A DNA stretch of 63,770 bases from Fragilaria crotonensis (taxonomy: Eukaryota > Bacillariophyta > Fragilariophyceae > Fragilariales > Fragilariaceae). Under the pieces are notes generated by a model that was not told the origin of the DNA, did no database searches, and saw nothing but the letters and a program-made list of their open reading frames with translations. Location: positions 1 to 63,770 of the forward strand of contig JAKSYS010000343.1 in assembly GCA_022925895.1 (NCBI GenBank), written 5' to 3'. How positions within the stretch are numbered: the first letter of the stretch is position 1; every line of letters starts with the position of its first letter. The position numbers were made by a program, and so were the translations under genes. Shown here one piece after another: positions 44,362-55,337 of this stretch.

Positions 44362-44605
44362 TCCGATTTCTGGATTAAGGATTTCTAAGTGGTTCGAACC
44401 ATCCAAATTTGCCCCGAGTCCACTTGAAACTACCGAAGAACGATACAACAACCGACTCCACGATGAAGCGGAATATCGCCAAGCCACCAATCCGACTCAC
44501 TGGTATCGCTACGCCACTCTTGGACGCTAAACTCCATGCGACTCTGCAAATACAACACTCCTTCGTGCCTTGTTTAATTGAGTTTTGCGAACAGGGTTAT
44601 TCCAA
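44362..44605 (+). pseudogene. 3' exon interrupted by the RT element (left part)
   Basis: After a CCCTAG acceptor-like site the frame reads ENPISGLRISKWFEPSKF, then ERYNNRLHDEAEYRQATNP and THWYRYATL. After a probable 2-bp loss near 44519 it reads AKLHATLQIQHSFVPCLIEF and CEQGYSK, and the mobile element begins there. The same frame resumes beyond the element at 50167 as KPLDFANQQWKNT and a stop. No family recognised. The continuity of the frame across the duplicated target suggests a host exon disrupted by the insertion. Confidence 0.45.
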
Positions 44606-44724
44606 GGGTGGCATCACTAGGTTTAAATAAGTAAGGTTTATTAAGGTTTAAATACTAAACCTTGATTTTGTTATTAGACAATTTTAAGGTTTAAATACAG
44701 CAGACAGTGTATAGTAGTCAGTAC

Positions 44725-44943
44725 TCAATGGTGACTCCTATTTCTGTAGTAGCATTGCTGTTCGTTGAGCAAAGCAAGACGATGGCTACTAGCGATTGTG
44801 GATTGTGATGCTGTCCCCATGGTGCATCCCAGTGTGGATTCAACAATTGCAGTGTTACCATCTTCATTGATGTGCCAGCTTAAGTCCCCAAGTTTGTGTT
44901 CAGTGCACCAGATACTGAGTACTATGTGGTACAGTTCGACCAT
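44725..44943 (-). pseudogene. possible inverted RNase H-like fragment in element left end
   Basis: The minus strand is open for 72 residues and contains HINEDGNTAIVESTLGC, then MGTASQSTIASSHRLALL. The spacing resembles the start of an RNase H domain (strand, then S-x-R-x-E/L helix), as in retroelements, but catalytic residues are not convincing. If real, the element's left end is an inverted piece of a relative, which would also explain the inverted termini. Confidence 0.28.
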
Positions 44944-44949
44944 TCCGTC

Positions 44950-47900
44950 ATGATTATGATTGATGCAAATTCCACACTGGAATCGGATAACTCCTTCAAG
45001 GAGTTCGTGGACTCTAATGATTTACACGACCTACATCATTTAGATCCAGCACCATCGACATTCATAGGAGCCAAGAACCGTCGACTAGATTACATATTAG
45101 GTTGTACAAGAACGAAAGAGGCTGTAAGCAGACAAGGAACGTTGTCATATTTCGAAGGACCACAATCAGATCATCGTGGACTATATGTCGACATTGATCT
45201 CAATGAATTATTCGGGATTTCAGTCGATGACCTTCCTATGACCAACGCAAGCAGACGACAGCTCAAGGGTGGCAATCCGGAAACGGTGCAAAGATATCTG
45301 GCATCCATGCGAAAGTATTATGAGCAACACAACATGAAAGAGAGGATAGACCGGCTGTACAATACACAGAAAACCATGACGAGATCACAGGTACGAACAA
45401 TATTGATGTCGTGGGACAATGATCAAGGACGGGCAATGAAGACGGCAGAAGACTCTTTGGCAATCAGGCCGAAGAAATATCAATGGTCGCCTCGCCTTCG
45501 AAACAGTGCAGTTATCATGAGATATTGGAAACTGCGACTTCGCGAACTAAAATATCAAGAAAATTATCAAGCGACCTTCGATAGATGGGAACGACAAATA
45601 CAGGCGAAGGATCGATCGTTTCGACTTCCAGAGAAAGAACAATATATCCCCATCGAAACCGTTCGGCAACGTCTAAACCAGGCTACTCGGGATCTTAGAG
45701 CAACACAGAAGTCAGCAACAGTCACTCGGTCTACATGCTACTATGAGTTGTTAGCAAAGTATGCAGACGACAGTAACGAATTCACCAAATACGAGTCCAA
45801 AAGGAAATACCAGATTGTCAAGCGAACAATTCAGTCAGAAGAAATAAAAGCGCTTCATAGCAAAATTCGGTCAGTAGTCAAACCATCGGAATTCACAGCT
45901 CTGTCTCGGATACAAATACCGCGCAATATAAATTCTGTTCAAGAGACCAAACCAGGAGAGGTAGACGAAACACTCAACACAGCTCCGGAGAACATCATTT
46001 GGGACACTGTAATCACGCGAAAGCAAATTGAGGAACATCTTGTCCGATTTAATAAGGAAGCCTTTCGAGCAGCAGCTGATTCTCCTTGTGGCCATGGTCT
46101 CATTCATGATGCGTTGACATTCACGAGCCTATCACCGGAAGCGGAGACACTCTTATACGGCGAAGTACCAACCGAGTGGTACGGTGACAATATTCTGCTA
46201 AGAGAATTCCTGGCATCGTTCAGAATCCCAGAGACAGTGTTATCAATCGATAGCATCTCCGCCTCACTCTCAGAGGATGACATAAAGAAAGGATTTAAAT
46301 CATGGAAAGAGTCTACGACAACGTCTCCATCAGGGCGTCATCTTGGACATTACAAGGCGCTAATCCAAGACCCTCTACTTCTAACCTGTATGTGCAAGTT
46401 TCTCAACATTGCCATATCACGAGGTATCTCAATTCCACGATGGTGTCAGGCTGTAAACGTCCTTATTGAAAAAGATCACGGACAACCTCGAATCAATCGA
46501 CTTCGGATCATCCACTTATTTGAGGCTGATTACAATCTCTTTTTAAAGATTATGTGGGGGTCGAGACTGGTTCAAAGAGCGGTTCATATGGATTTATTGA
46601 ATCCAGGTCAACATGGTTCGGTACCTGGGCGGACTACCATGGATCCCATCATGCTAAATCAATTGACAACAGATATGTGCAGAGTTTTCAAGATCAACTA
46701 CGCAAGATTCGACAACGATGCCTCGGCGTGCTTTGACAGAATTATTGTTGCCTTAGCGATGTTGGCAGCGCGTAGGTGTGGTATGCCAAAGAACGCGGTC
46801 CGATCACATGCTAAGTCGTTGGAGCTCATGCGATATACTGTGAAAACGGTATATGGAATTTCAGAAACATCATACAGTGGAACTCCATTCGAACCCTTGT
46901 TTGGAACAGGCCAGGGCAGCGGTGCATCTCCCGCCGTGTGGCTTACTCTCGTGGTTATTTTATTGAACACTCTTGATCGAATCATTCCAGATCGCATCAG
47001 TTTTCGATCGCCGGATGGAACGCTGGTCCATAATAGGTTAGTAGATGCATTCGTGGACGATACAGCTCTTGGTTTCACCGACGATGGATCGAGATCCATA
47101 GATCAACTTGTGTCCTCCCTTGAAACAATTGCCCAAACGTGGGAAAAGCTGCTTCATTTTTCTGGCGGAGCATTAAATTTGAGCAAATGTTCGTGGTATG
47201 CGATGATATGGGATTGGAAGAATGGCAGACCGCACTTACGAGATATATCATCATCTGATCCGGAGGTACATCTGACACAAGGGTCAAGCGCAACACCAGT
47301 TACTATCAAGCGGCAGGATCTCACACAATCAACGAGGATTCTTGGGGTCCATCAAAATCCGATAGGAGACTTTCACGATCACGTATCAGTTCTTAAAGCA
47401 AAAGCCGACCAATTCTCAAGATATTTGAAATCGCCAAGATTACAACCATCGGACATACGGGTTTTTCACAAGACAGTATACGCACCGGCTATGAAATATT
47501 CCCTACCTGCCTTAGCGGTCGATGAGGAGGAACTGGAGAAAATACAGACCAAGATTATACCAACAATTGTACAACGTCTCGGTCTCAGCAGTAAACTACC
47601 AACAGCCATACGACACGGTCCGATATCAATGGGGGGACTCGGAATTATCGACTTAAGAACGGAATACGGCATCGAGATGATCCGGATGTTCCGTAACGCC
47701 ATTTACAGTCAAACAGAAGTGGGGAAACTTCTTCTCATGCAGGTGCAAGCATCTCAAATGGAGGCCGGTATTCCAAATCCACTACTTGAGGAACCCCATA
47801 TCCATATACCGTATCTCACTCCTACTTGGGTGTTATCCATGAGACAATTTATGTCGAATCACAATATCACCATTACACTTACTAACACGTTATCTATGTC

Positions 47901-49896
47901 GCTTCACAGTCCTCGTGACGCTTTTATAATGGCACCAGCGGGGATCGACGCGTACACGTCCACTCAGCAGAAGGATATCAATTTAGTTCGCATGTATCTA
48001 CAAGTCACGACACTAGCGGATATGACGGATCCATCGAGCTTGAATACAATCACCCAGTGGGCATTACAGGCCACGAGACCAGACGGTTTCATAAACAATC
48101 CATCATGGCCGCGACAATCTGATCCGAGTGCGTCACAGCGACGGCTTTGGCGCCGATTTATAACATCTAGATTCCTGCGATATGGTCGGTTCTGGAAACG
48201 ACCACCGAGAGTTACACTAAAGGAACTACATGACGAAAAGATAAGAGATACATCGGAGATGAACCCTATTGACGATATGTCGACTCTGATAAAGCGACTT
48301 CCGATCGGAAAACGACGACTTTTGTCTCACTTGCAACAAGTGTCGGATAATGACAATGTATGGAGGGTTTTAAGCCAGAAAAGTCCAATCACAGTAGCGA
48401 CTGATGGAGGTCTTAAAGGAAAGCAGGGTACGTTTGGTTGGCAAGTAAGATCCTCGTCAAATGACGTACTAGCTGAAGGCGCAGGGCCGATTGATGGACC
48501 TTTTGACGTCGCGAACTCGACACGGTGCGAACTGGGTGGCTGCGCTGCAGCGTTCCTATTTTTATCCCTGTTACAGCAGATGTGGGGATGTAGACACAAA
48601 TGCAGGATAAGATGGGTTACAGACAGTAAATCAGCCATCGCTAAAGTGGCAAAAAAGCTACAATATGAACCCCATCGACGACAGAACCAACCAGACAATG
48701 CGGATCTACTGGCACTCATAAAGGAGGGCACCAAGAGCACCCGAAGTAAAATAACATCAGTGTGGGTGAAAGGACATCAATCCGGGTCGGCGATTGCACG
48801 AATTTCCAATCGTCGACAACAGGACGTAATCGGTAACAATCGAGCAGACCACCTCGCGACATGGTACCGCGATCAATCGGGAAAGCGACAGTCCCGCGAG
48901 CGAACTGATCATGAGGACGGCGCACATATATCGATCTCCATAAACGGCATTCGCCTCGTAAGCCAACTGGATTCATGCATTCGTTACCATATTGATGGCT
49001 ACCACATAAGACAGTACACTCAGGCGAGGAACAAGTGGAGCAACAAGACGTGGAACACTGTCGACATCGAAGGCCTTGGAGCTTATCGATCGAAATTATC
49101 ACCAGCCGACCAAATTGCACACACAAAGTTTATGTTCGACCAGTGGCACACTGGTGATAAACGGTATAAAGTATCGGCGGTGAAAGATTCCTCCCAACTT
49201 CAGTGTCCATGTTGCAAAGGCGGAAAGGAAACGACAACGCATGTACTTCAATGCGAGGCAAATCCATCGCATGACAAAAGTTTAAAAACATTTCGGGCAG
49301 CAATGGCGGCTTTGACACATCACCCAGTTCATCAGATCATTACGTCTCGTATTACGGCGTGGATAAAAAAGGAGACCCCTGCTTCGATTGATATAGCGGA
49401 ATTCCCATCCAAATTTCGGGTAGGTTTGAAGAAGGCACTTCAAGACCAAGACGACATGGGTTGGGAACAAGCACTCAAAGGCTTTTTGAGCGTAGAATGG
49501 AGGCATCTTTTGACTTACGGAATTGGCGATAATGAGACGGAGCCTGCGAGAGTGGGATTAAAGCGGTTCAAGTCAATTTTGAAGGCGTTCAGTGAACTGG
49601 CTAATTCCCTATGGAAGGCTCGCAACCAAGTTTTACATGGGTCCAACGAAAAAGATATGCAGGCCATTCAAAACGCAGAAGATGCGGAGATCAGAGACAT
49701 GCTGTACCAACACCCAGAGCTGATACCGGCATCGGATCGTCATTACTGTGAACAGTCTTTAAGCATCATATTGGGGAGATCGGCAACATCACGCAGACGA
49801 TGGCTAAGATTTATGCGACTGGCGAGGGCACGACTAAAAAGAGACGGACAAAGACAAACGCTGATAACGTCTTTCTTCAGAGGTACCACGGAGTAA
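44950..49896 (+). CDS. non-LTR retrotransposon polyprotein: EEP remnant, reverse transcriptase, RNase H, zinc knuckle
   Basis: The frame is open for 5 kb without a break (ATG 44950; an in-frame TAA lies at 44881). Residues are counted from GTG 44896. About 18-100: C-terminal half of an APE-type endonuclease (MIMIDANSTLE, RRLDYILGC, SDHRGLYVDIDL); the N-terminal catalytic half is missing. About 480-760: RT palm with FDNDASACFDRI (motif A, ~604) and FVDDTALGF (motif C, ~718; V replaces the usual A in the A-D-D box). About 1165-1320: RNase HI with its D-E-D-D set (ATDGG, RCELGG, TDSKSA, NNRADHLA). About 1436-1453: CPCCKGG...HVLQC zinc knuckle. RT and RNase H look catalytically intact, while the endonuclease cannot work alone. 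Confidence 0.88.
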   Translation: MIMIDANSTLESDNSFKEFVDSNDLHDLHHLDPAPSTFIGAKNRRLDYILGCTRTKEAVSRQGTLSYFEGPQSDHRGLYVDIDLNELFGISVDDLPMTNASRRQLKGGNPETVQRYLASMRKYYEQHNMKERIDRLYNTQKTMTRSQVRTILMSWDNDQGRAMKTAEDSLAIRPKKYQWSPRLRNSAVIMRYWKLRLRELKYQENYQATFDRWERQIQAKDRSFRLPEKEQYIPIETVRQRLNQATRDLRATQKSATVTRSTCYYELLAKYADDSNEFTKYESKRKYQIVKRTIQSEEIKALHSKIRSVVKPSEFTALSRIQIPRNINSVQETKPGEVDETLNTAPENIIWDTVITRKQIEEHLVRFNKEAFRAAADSPCGHGLIHDALTFTSLSPEAETLLYGEVPTEWYGDNILLREFLASFRIPETVLSIDSISASLSEDDIKKGFKSWKESTTTSPSGRHLGHYKALIQDPLLLTCMCKFLNIAISRGISIPRWCQAVNVLIEKDHGQPRINRLRIIHLFEADYNLFLKIMWGSRLVQRAVHMDLLNPGQHGSVPGRTTMDPIMLNQLTTDMCRVFKINYARFDNDASACFDRIIVALAMLAARRCGMPKNAVRSHAKSLELMRYTVKTVYGISETSYSGTPFEPLFGTGQGSGASPAVWLTLVVILLNTLDRIIPDRISFRSPDGTLVHNRLVDAFVDDTALGFTDDGSRSIDQLVSSLETIAQTWEKLLHFSGGALNLSKCSWYAMIWDWKNGRPHLRDISSSDPEVHLTQGSSATPVTIKRQDLTQSTRILGVHQNPIGDFHDHVSVLKAKADQFSRYLKSPRLQPSDIRVFHKTVYAPAMKYSLPALAVDEEELEKIQTKIIPTIVQRLGLSSKLPTAIRHGPISMGGLGIIDLRTEYGIEMIRMFRNAIYSQTEVGKLLLMQVQASQMEAGIPNPLLEEPHIHIPYLTPTWVLSMRQFMSNHNITITLTNTLSMSLHSPRDAFIMAPAGIDAYTSTQQKDINLVRMYLQVTTLADMTDPSSLNTITQWALQATRPDGFINNPSWPRQSDPSASQRRLWRRFITSRFLRYGRFWKRPPRVTLKELHDEKIRDTSEMNPIDDMSTLIKRLPIGKRRLLSHLQQVSDNDNVWRVLSQKSPITVATDGGLKGKQGTFGWQVRSSSNDVLAEGAGPIDGPFDVANSTRCELGGCAAAFLFLSLLQQMWGCRHKCRIRWVTDSKSAIAKVAKKLQYEPHRRQNQPDNADLLALIKEGTKSTRSKITSVWVKGHQSGSAIARISNRRQQDVIGNNRADHLATWYRDQSGKRQSRERTDHEDGAHISISINGIRLVSQLDSCIRYHIDGYHIRQYTQARNKWSNKTWNTVDIEGLGAYRSKLSPADQIAHTKFMFDQWHTGDKRYKVSAVKDSSQLQCPCCKGGKETTTHVLQCEANPSHDKSLKTFRAAMAALTHHPVHQIITSRITAWIKKETPASIDIAEFPSKFRVGLKKALQDQDDMGWEQALKGFLSVEWRHLLTYGIGDNETEPARVGLKRFKSILKAFSELANSLWKARNQVLHGSNEKDMQAIQNAEDAEIRDMLYQHPELIPASDRHYCEQSLSIILGRSATSRRRWLRFMRLARARLKRDGQRQTLITSFFRGTTE

Positions 49897-50166
49897 AACA
49901 CGACAGGCGACATCATGTACACTAGCTTAGATAAGTTGTCGCGATCCTGCAATATGGATTGGCCGCAACAGGGTACACACGCCGAACTTGACAAAAGTTT
50001 GGCGGCGGTGCAAAACCCAATAATTAGGTTCTATTTATTTATTTATCTATGTGGTACAGTACTACTACAGCCTCTTATTAGGTTTATTAAGGTTTAATTA
50101 AGGTTTAAACACTCAAACCTTAAACCTTATTTGAGACAGACAAGAAATTAGGTTTATGCCACCCTT

Positions 50167-50218
50167 GGGTTATTCCAAACCACTGGATTTTGCAAACCAG
50201 CAATGGAAAAACACGTAG
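50167..50218 (+). pseudogene. continuation of interrupted exon (right part)
   Basis: Starting with the second copy of GGGTTATTCCAA, the frame GYSKPLDFANQQWKNT runs to TAG at 50216-50218. It is in the same frame as the left part ending at 44605. Confidence 0.42.
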
Positions 50219-50479
50219 GAATTTGAATTAGTGTCCGTGATCGCCATGCCAGTACAGTGCCTGTTGCAGTACGACAGTACACTATCAGATCTGCCGTGCT
50301 TGATGCGAAGTCGCAAAGTCTCAATCACATTAGAGTTATGGTTATCATACCTGGTACTACAACTACGTGGGATGTTCATACCCTCAAATAAAAACTCATT
50401 TACATATTTCAAATCGCCCTCATTTAGATCTATTTGAGTGAATATGAGGACATCAACTGCAATATGGACCCCTGCTGGC

Positions 50480-51575
50480 AAATAGCAAGTACTTTCGTGG
50501 ACCCAGATTCGCGATGTACGTAAACGATTGAGATCTATCTTGGTAGGTCGCGTTAATTCGCACTCGAATAGGGTGCCTCGTCAACTTCAATACTCGGAGT
50601 TCTCGCCACTCGCCACTCTCACGGATTAGCCTTGCCCCTTGCCACAACAGAGGACATTTTTATGCTGCCACTTGAGAACCCAACCTGACACTCTTTCCTT
50701 AGATGAGTGCATAGACTCATTCCAGTACTTTTGTGGTTCCATATTCGCGATGTTTGCCATTCGAACAGATGATATAGGACGCGTGAATACTTTCTCGAAT
50801 ACCATGTCTCCTACGTAGTGTACTCGGAGTAATCGTGTAGTCGCCAGTCTCACGAATTAGCCTTGCCACAACTGAGGACATTTTTATGCTGCCACTTGAG
50901 AACCCAACCTGACACTCTTTCCGTAGTTGGAAGCATAGTCTCATATTCAGTACTTTTGTGGTCCCATATTCGCGATGTTTGCCATTTGAACAGATGACAT
51001 AGGACGCGTGAATACTTTCTCGAATATCATGTCTCCTACGTAGCGTACTCGGAGTACCCGTGTAGTCGCCAGTCTCACGAATTAGCCTTGCCACAACCGA
51101 GGACATGTTTATGCTGCCACTTGAGAACCCAACCTGACACTCTTTCCGTAGTTGGAAGCATAGTCTCATACTCAGTACTTGTGTGGTCCCAGATTCGCGA
51201 TGTTTGTCATGTGAACAGATGACATAGGTCACGTTAATACTTTCTCGAATATGGTGTCTCCTAAACTTCAAAACTCGGAGTACTCGGAATCAGCCTTGCC
51301 ACAACTGTGGACACTGGTGTGCTGCAATTTGAGAACCCAACCTTCTGTCTTTGAGGAGCTGGGAGCATAGTCTCATATTCAGTACTTTCGTGATTCCAGG
51401 TTCGCGATATTTGTCACGTGAACAAACGAGATAGGTCGCGTGAAAACGTTCTTGAGTTAGGTGTCTTCTAAACAGAATTCTCGGAGTACTCGAGTAGTTG
51501 TCATTCTCACGACTTTGCCTAGCCGCAACTGTTTGAGAACCCAACCTGACACTCTTTCCGTAGCTGGAAGCATAG
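50480..51575. repeat. ~225-bp satellite, about 5 copies
   Basis: The word (A)TTAGCCTTGCC(ACAAC) or its variant begins units at about 50625, 50856, 51081, 51290 and 51515 (periods 231, 225, 209, 225). Each holds GAGAACCCAACCTGACACTC, ATTCGCGATGTTTG and a CTCGGAGTA-type word. The two central units are nearly identical; the outer ones are diverged. The minus strand is open across two and a half units (50717-51271). Confidence 0.88.
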
Positions 51576-51624
51576 TCTCATAATTATTGTCTGACAACCT
51601 TGGTTGACCTCCTCTTCTTTCAAT

Positions 51625-52619
51625 ATGAGATTCTGTTATTTCGAAATCGCTAGTCTCATTCCCTTGCTTTTGGCCAATGCGGCTGCGGTAAGTTCATGTC
51701 TCTCTGACCTCCGTCGACAGGAAGAATGACCTATCACATGCTCGCCGCATAATGTATCACATGCTCTCTGCATAATGCACTAACACCACCCTCCTTTTGC
51801 GACTCACTTTCTTCATCTTGATGAATGGTTTTTGCAATCGTCTGACAGGTGCGCCTCGGTTATACTGCACCCTTAACGGAGGATCAGCAACGTACCGACG
51901 AGACTTTGATCGTATCCGTGTCTCAAGGCGAGGATCCGACCGAGTCGATGGAATACGACGTGAGAGAACTCACTGGCACGTCCACTTTTCAAGTTGATCC
52001 GGACATCACCCGGCCTCAGCTTGTCTCAGCTCATACCAAATGGCTCTTTTGCACGAGTGCATTTTGGGCTCTGACAAACGGGAAATGCGAAAAGACACAG
52101 AAGTTCGTCCCTCAAGGGTACTTTTTCGAAACAGGACGCAAGATGCCGGACGGTACAAACTGTAAGGGTCTGACTGGTAACGGTGATGTTCCTGTTGTCA
52201 CGACATGTCGAGTCAAGCGGGGTTTGAGGATGGTTATTCCTGTGGTCAACACCCTTTATGTCGCTTGCAACGAGGGAGGTGACATAGAGGATCCGCGCAT
52301 CGGGCCGGCTTACTTGGCAGGGACGTTCAAGAAAACGGTTGTTTATGTGGCTACTCTCGATGGCAAGGAAATCGACGAAAAAAGTTTGCTTAACGTCTTG
52401 ACTCAAGATGGAGATTGGGACTACCGCCTTCCTGGAGACGCCACCTGCGTCGACACGTTCAATTACATCCCAGCCTACAAAGGTTGCCCAGTCGGAGCTG
52501 CTGGGCCGTATGTCTTCTTGAACACCAGGAAGCTTGCGAAAGGCCCCCACCAGCTTGTTTTGATTGGAGAAAGCGATGGATTATGCTCTGCCGTAAAGCA
52601 TAAGTTCACCATCGTCTAA
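51625..52619 (+). CDS. secreted protein of unknown function, two exons
   Basis: Exon 1 (51625-51687) encodes MRFCYFEIASLIPLLLANAA, a signal peptide. The intron is 51688-51848 (GTAAGT...CTGACAG) in phase 0, and exon 2 runs to TAA 52619; total 277 residues. The mature protein contains WLFCTSAFWALTNGKCEKTQ, TTCRVKRGLRMVIPVVNTLY, GTFKKTVVYVATLDGKEID and PHQLVLIGESDGLC, with about eight cysteines that could form disulfides. The layout recalls a secreted bacterial/protist family with a cysteine followed by a K/G...IPV(V/I)N strand, but I cannot name it. Located immediately 3' of the satellite array. Confidence 0.72.
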
Positions 52620-55337
52620 GTTGCATGTGCTTAGGGTTCCAAAGCTTCAACCGAAGAGCGCGCCCAGTCCATAAATTCTATATGCATACGTGGTACGTAA
52701 TGCGTCGTAGATGAAATCGCCACGTTTAACTATGGATGTGATACGTTCAACGTGGACTAATATAACACTATTCACTCGCCATTTTTCATGTTACGTTGAT
52801 TAGTACAAGCAGTAACTATGCTCCAGTAACAGGCAAATCATGGTCTTAACTCCCGTCTGTCCCTCCATCCAGAACAGCAGCTACAGAACAAGTTACAACA
52901 TATCAAGACATTCGTCACATAAACACAGTACTTTCAATGAGTTCTTGATATATGCATCAGAAAGCGAACACCTTTTATCATCGTCGTGCACAATGATCCG
53001 TCAATAACGACGTCCCAACTCCCAGCCAACAACTATCAACACATTCCCCTGAAGATTGCAACTGACACGTCTTTATCCACGTTCTTCAATTCGATTGTTT
53101 AATCCATCATGTTCCAACGATGATGATTTCTACCAATCTCACTTATATAGCCTTACTAAACTTATCAAACTTTATCGGTTTCAGAACAGGTCGTTGTACC
53201 AGACGCCACTCTCTCTACTAGCTAGAGAGAGTAGTAGATGAATTGTGATGGGTTGGTTAGTCGTCACACGATGACCGCCGACAAGCATGGTCTGGAGAGG
53301 AGGAGTGTGAGATCACTAGTATGGCTTGATTCACGAGAAAGACTCGCGAGCTACAGTTCTAAGTAGGTGGTACCACTATTTTTTAGTGCGCTAATAAGTA
53401 AAATAGAACAACACGCTGCTTCACTCACTTGAAGATTCACTGACCATGATGGTGCATATCTCAGCCAATGAATGCTTGACCTTCCAAGGAAATTCTTTAT
53501 AAACATCTTTATAAACATCTTCTCGTTCTGCAGAAAGATGGGCCATCAGTTCATGGAAAGTACTTTCAATGCAGTCTTATTTAATGCACGACTACTTACG
53601 TTTGGTGGCAAGCCAACATATTGGTGGACAAAGTCAGTATGAGATGCCAACTTGGATATCATGATGTGAATGTGACAAAGTTGGAACTGCTGCAAGTTGT
53701 GGGCAAGGAGTATCATGACAAAATCTCTGAGGGCAACATTCTTGTTGGCGCCTGGTCCGATGACACACAACTGAAACGTTTTCGTCACGACTTCAAAACA
53801 ACAAACAACAACAAACACAGAAGGAAAGCAGCTGAAGTATGACTTTTCCAGGTTTCTGCAAAAGGATGCCCCAAATCCTGCCCAACTGTGTCCAATTCTG
53901 TAGCTTGGAAAGAGCAAAACGTATTGAAGGCGTTACCTCCGAGAACATGTCAACATGTTGACTTCACTTCATCGCAAAATTTTCCCGACAAACAAGCCAC
54001 TGGAGTAGTGACAAACAACAAGAGGCGCAAAATTGGTGCTAGTGTTGAACAATGAAGTGCAAGTCAGATAGAAGAGCAATCCAGCAGTTCTGGTATCCTG
54101 GTAGGCGATGACAACCACTGAGGAGGAAGCACAACCACCACCAAAGGCGGCACTTTGTTTGTCGACATACTGGGAATGTGGATATTCCAGAAACGTTATT
54201 TGCACAGAATTCATTGTATGGCCTTCACTGTGATGTGAACCAAAATGGTCTTGATCAAATAGAATAGCTGAAGAAGTTAATTGCGTTGCTGCTGGTTGGA
54301 GGGCATTAGTGGATGGAAGCAATCATGATGATTTGTGTTCGGAACAAGACGTCTTTCTGATTTGTCGGCATAGGAGCAGCAATGTACCTTGCCTGTGCAT
54401 TGCAAAAATTAGGTGACTGACAAATCAAGGTGGACTTGCCAACAATGCATTGAGAATTCTATTGCCATGATGAACAATATTGGAGTTGAACCTTACACTC
54501 ATTGGTGGCCACTAGCAAGGTGGCACAGACGATTGGCCTACAGTCCGAAAGGCACCTTTTGTTGATGCCTCCATTCTTTATTGAGAATCCAGCAGATGCA
54601 CATGTACTTGGTTCCAACAATGATGGCAAGAATAGAGTGAGGCATCAAGGAAGTTGACAATTCAGAGATGCATTATTGCAACCGCCATCAGCTGCAGAGC
54701 TGTCTCAGTAAACAAAGGACTGCCTTCAGAGTTATGAAGAAGCCAGGAACGCTTGCGTATTGACCTATCTTTAGGAGACAATACATTGCTCACAAAGTGC
54801 AGGCTCATTGTTGGGTTCAGCACACTCTTATCATAGCTTCTAAGATACTAGAGGAACACAATTTATCTGTGATCGGGATATAAATCAAAGGAAAACTAAA
54901 CTTGTCAAAATGTTGATGATATAGTATGTTGGATATAGGGAGACTGATTGCTATAAATCTAGAATACCTTGATGCCAAACGACCAAGCGAATGGAAGGCC
55001 GATTCAAGATGGCAAGTCTGCGGCAATTTCGCGAGGCAACCAATTCGCACGTCATTGCACCGTTCCCGGCACATGCCTCCGGACGCGGATTTGCTATCTT
55101 TAAAATAAAACCTCCTCTGATAAATCCGTTGACTGGTAAAATCAAATTGAGTGGCAGGCCACCAGCCAAGCTACAAAACGGTCTTACAATAAGCTGCCCC
55201 TCGCGGCACGCCTGAATATTGACGCCAACTTTCTTGCAGCCAGATATCGGAAACTAGGCTAGCTTCAATCAAATCAGAAGGTTGAATATTAGCCAGATCA
55301 GCACATATCGTTTTCCATCAATGGGTTAAGAGTCAGT
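52620..55337. other. gene-poor region, probably decayed mobile DNA
   Basis: 2.7 kb. Short ORFs only (for example 53621-53842 plus, 54926-55108 plus). Some read like broken protein, but none is identifiable. A hexanucleotide palindrome CTAGCTAGAGAGAG near 53,218 and a TTTATAAACATCT duplication near 53,500 are the only local repeats seen. Confidence 0.35.

Larger units (their letters stand above)
44606..50166 (+). mobile_element. RT/RNase H element with inverted termini and 12-bp target duplication
   Basis: GGGTTATTCCAA occurs directly outside both ends (44594-44605 and 50167-50178), a 12-bp target-site duplication. The termini are inverted: GGGTGGCAT at 44606 and ATGCCACCC at 50156-50164. Inside both ends lie AGGTTTA-rich sequences that form hairpins (AAGGTTTA AATAC TAAACCTT at the left). 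The cargo is a long non-LTR-type reverse transcriptase gene. No LTRs and no poly(A) tail are seen. The left ~340 bp does not belong to the ORF and may contain an inverted fragment of a related element. Confidence 0.68.

Noticed and set aside
50717-51271. 184-residue minus-strand ORF as a gene
   Set aside because: It coincides with the satellite and has no start context or neighbouring exon; kept only as a finding.
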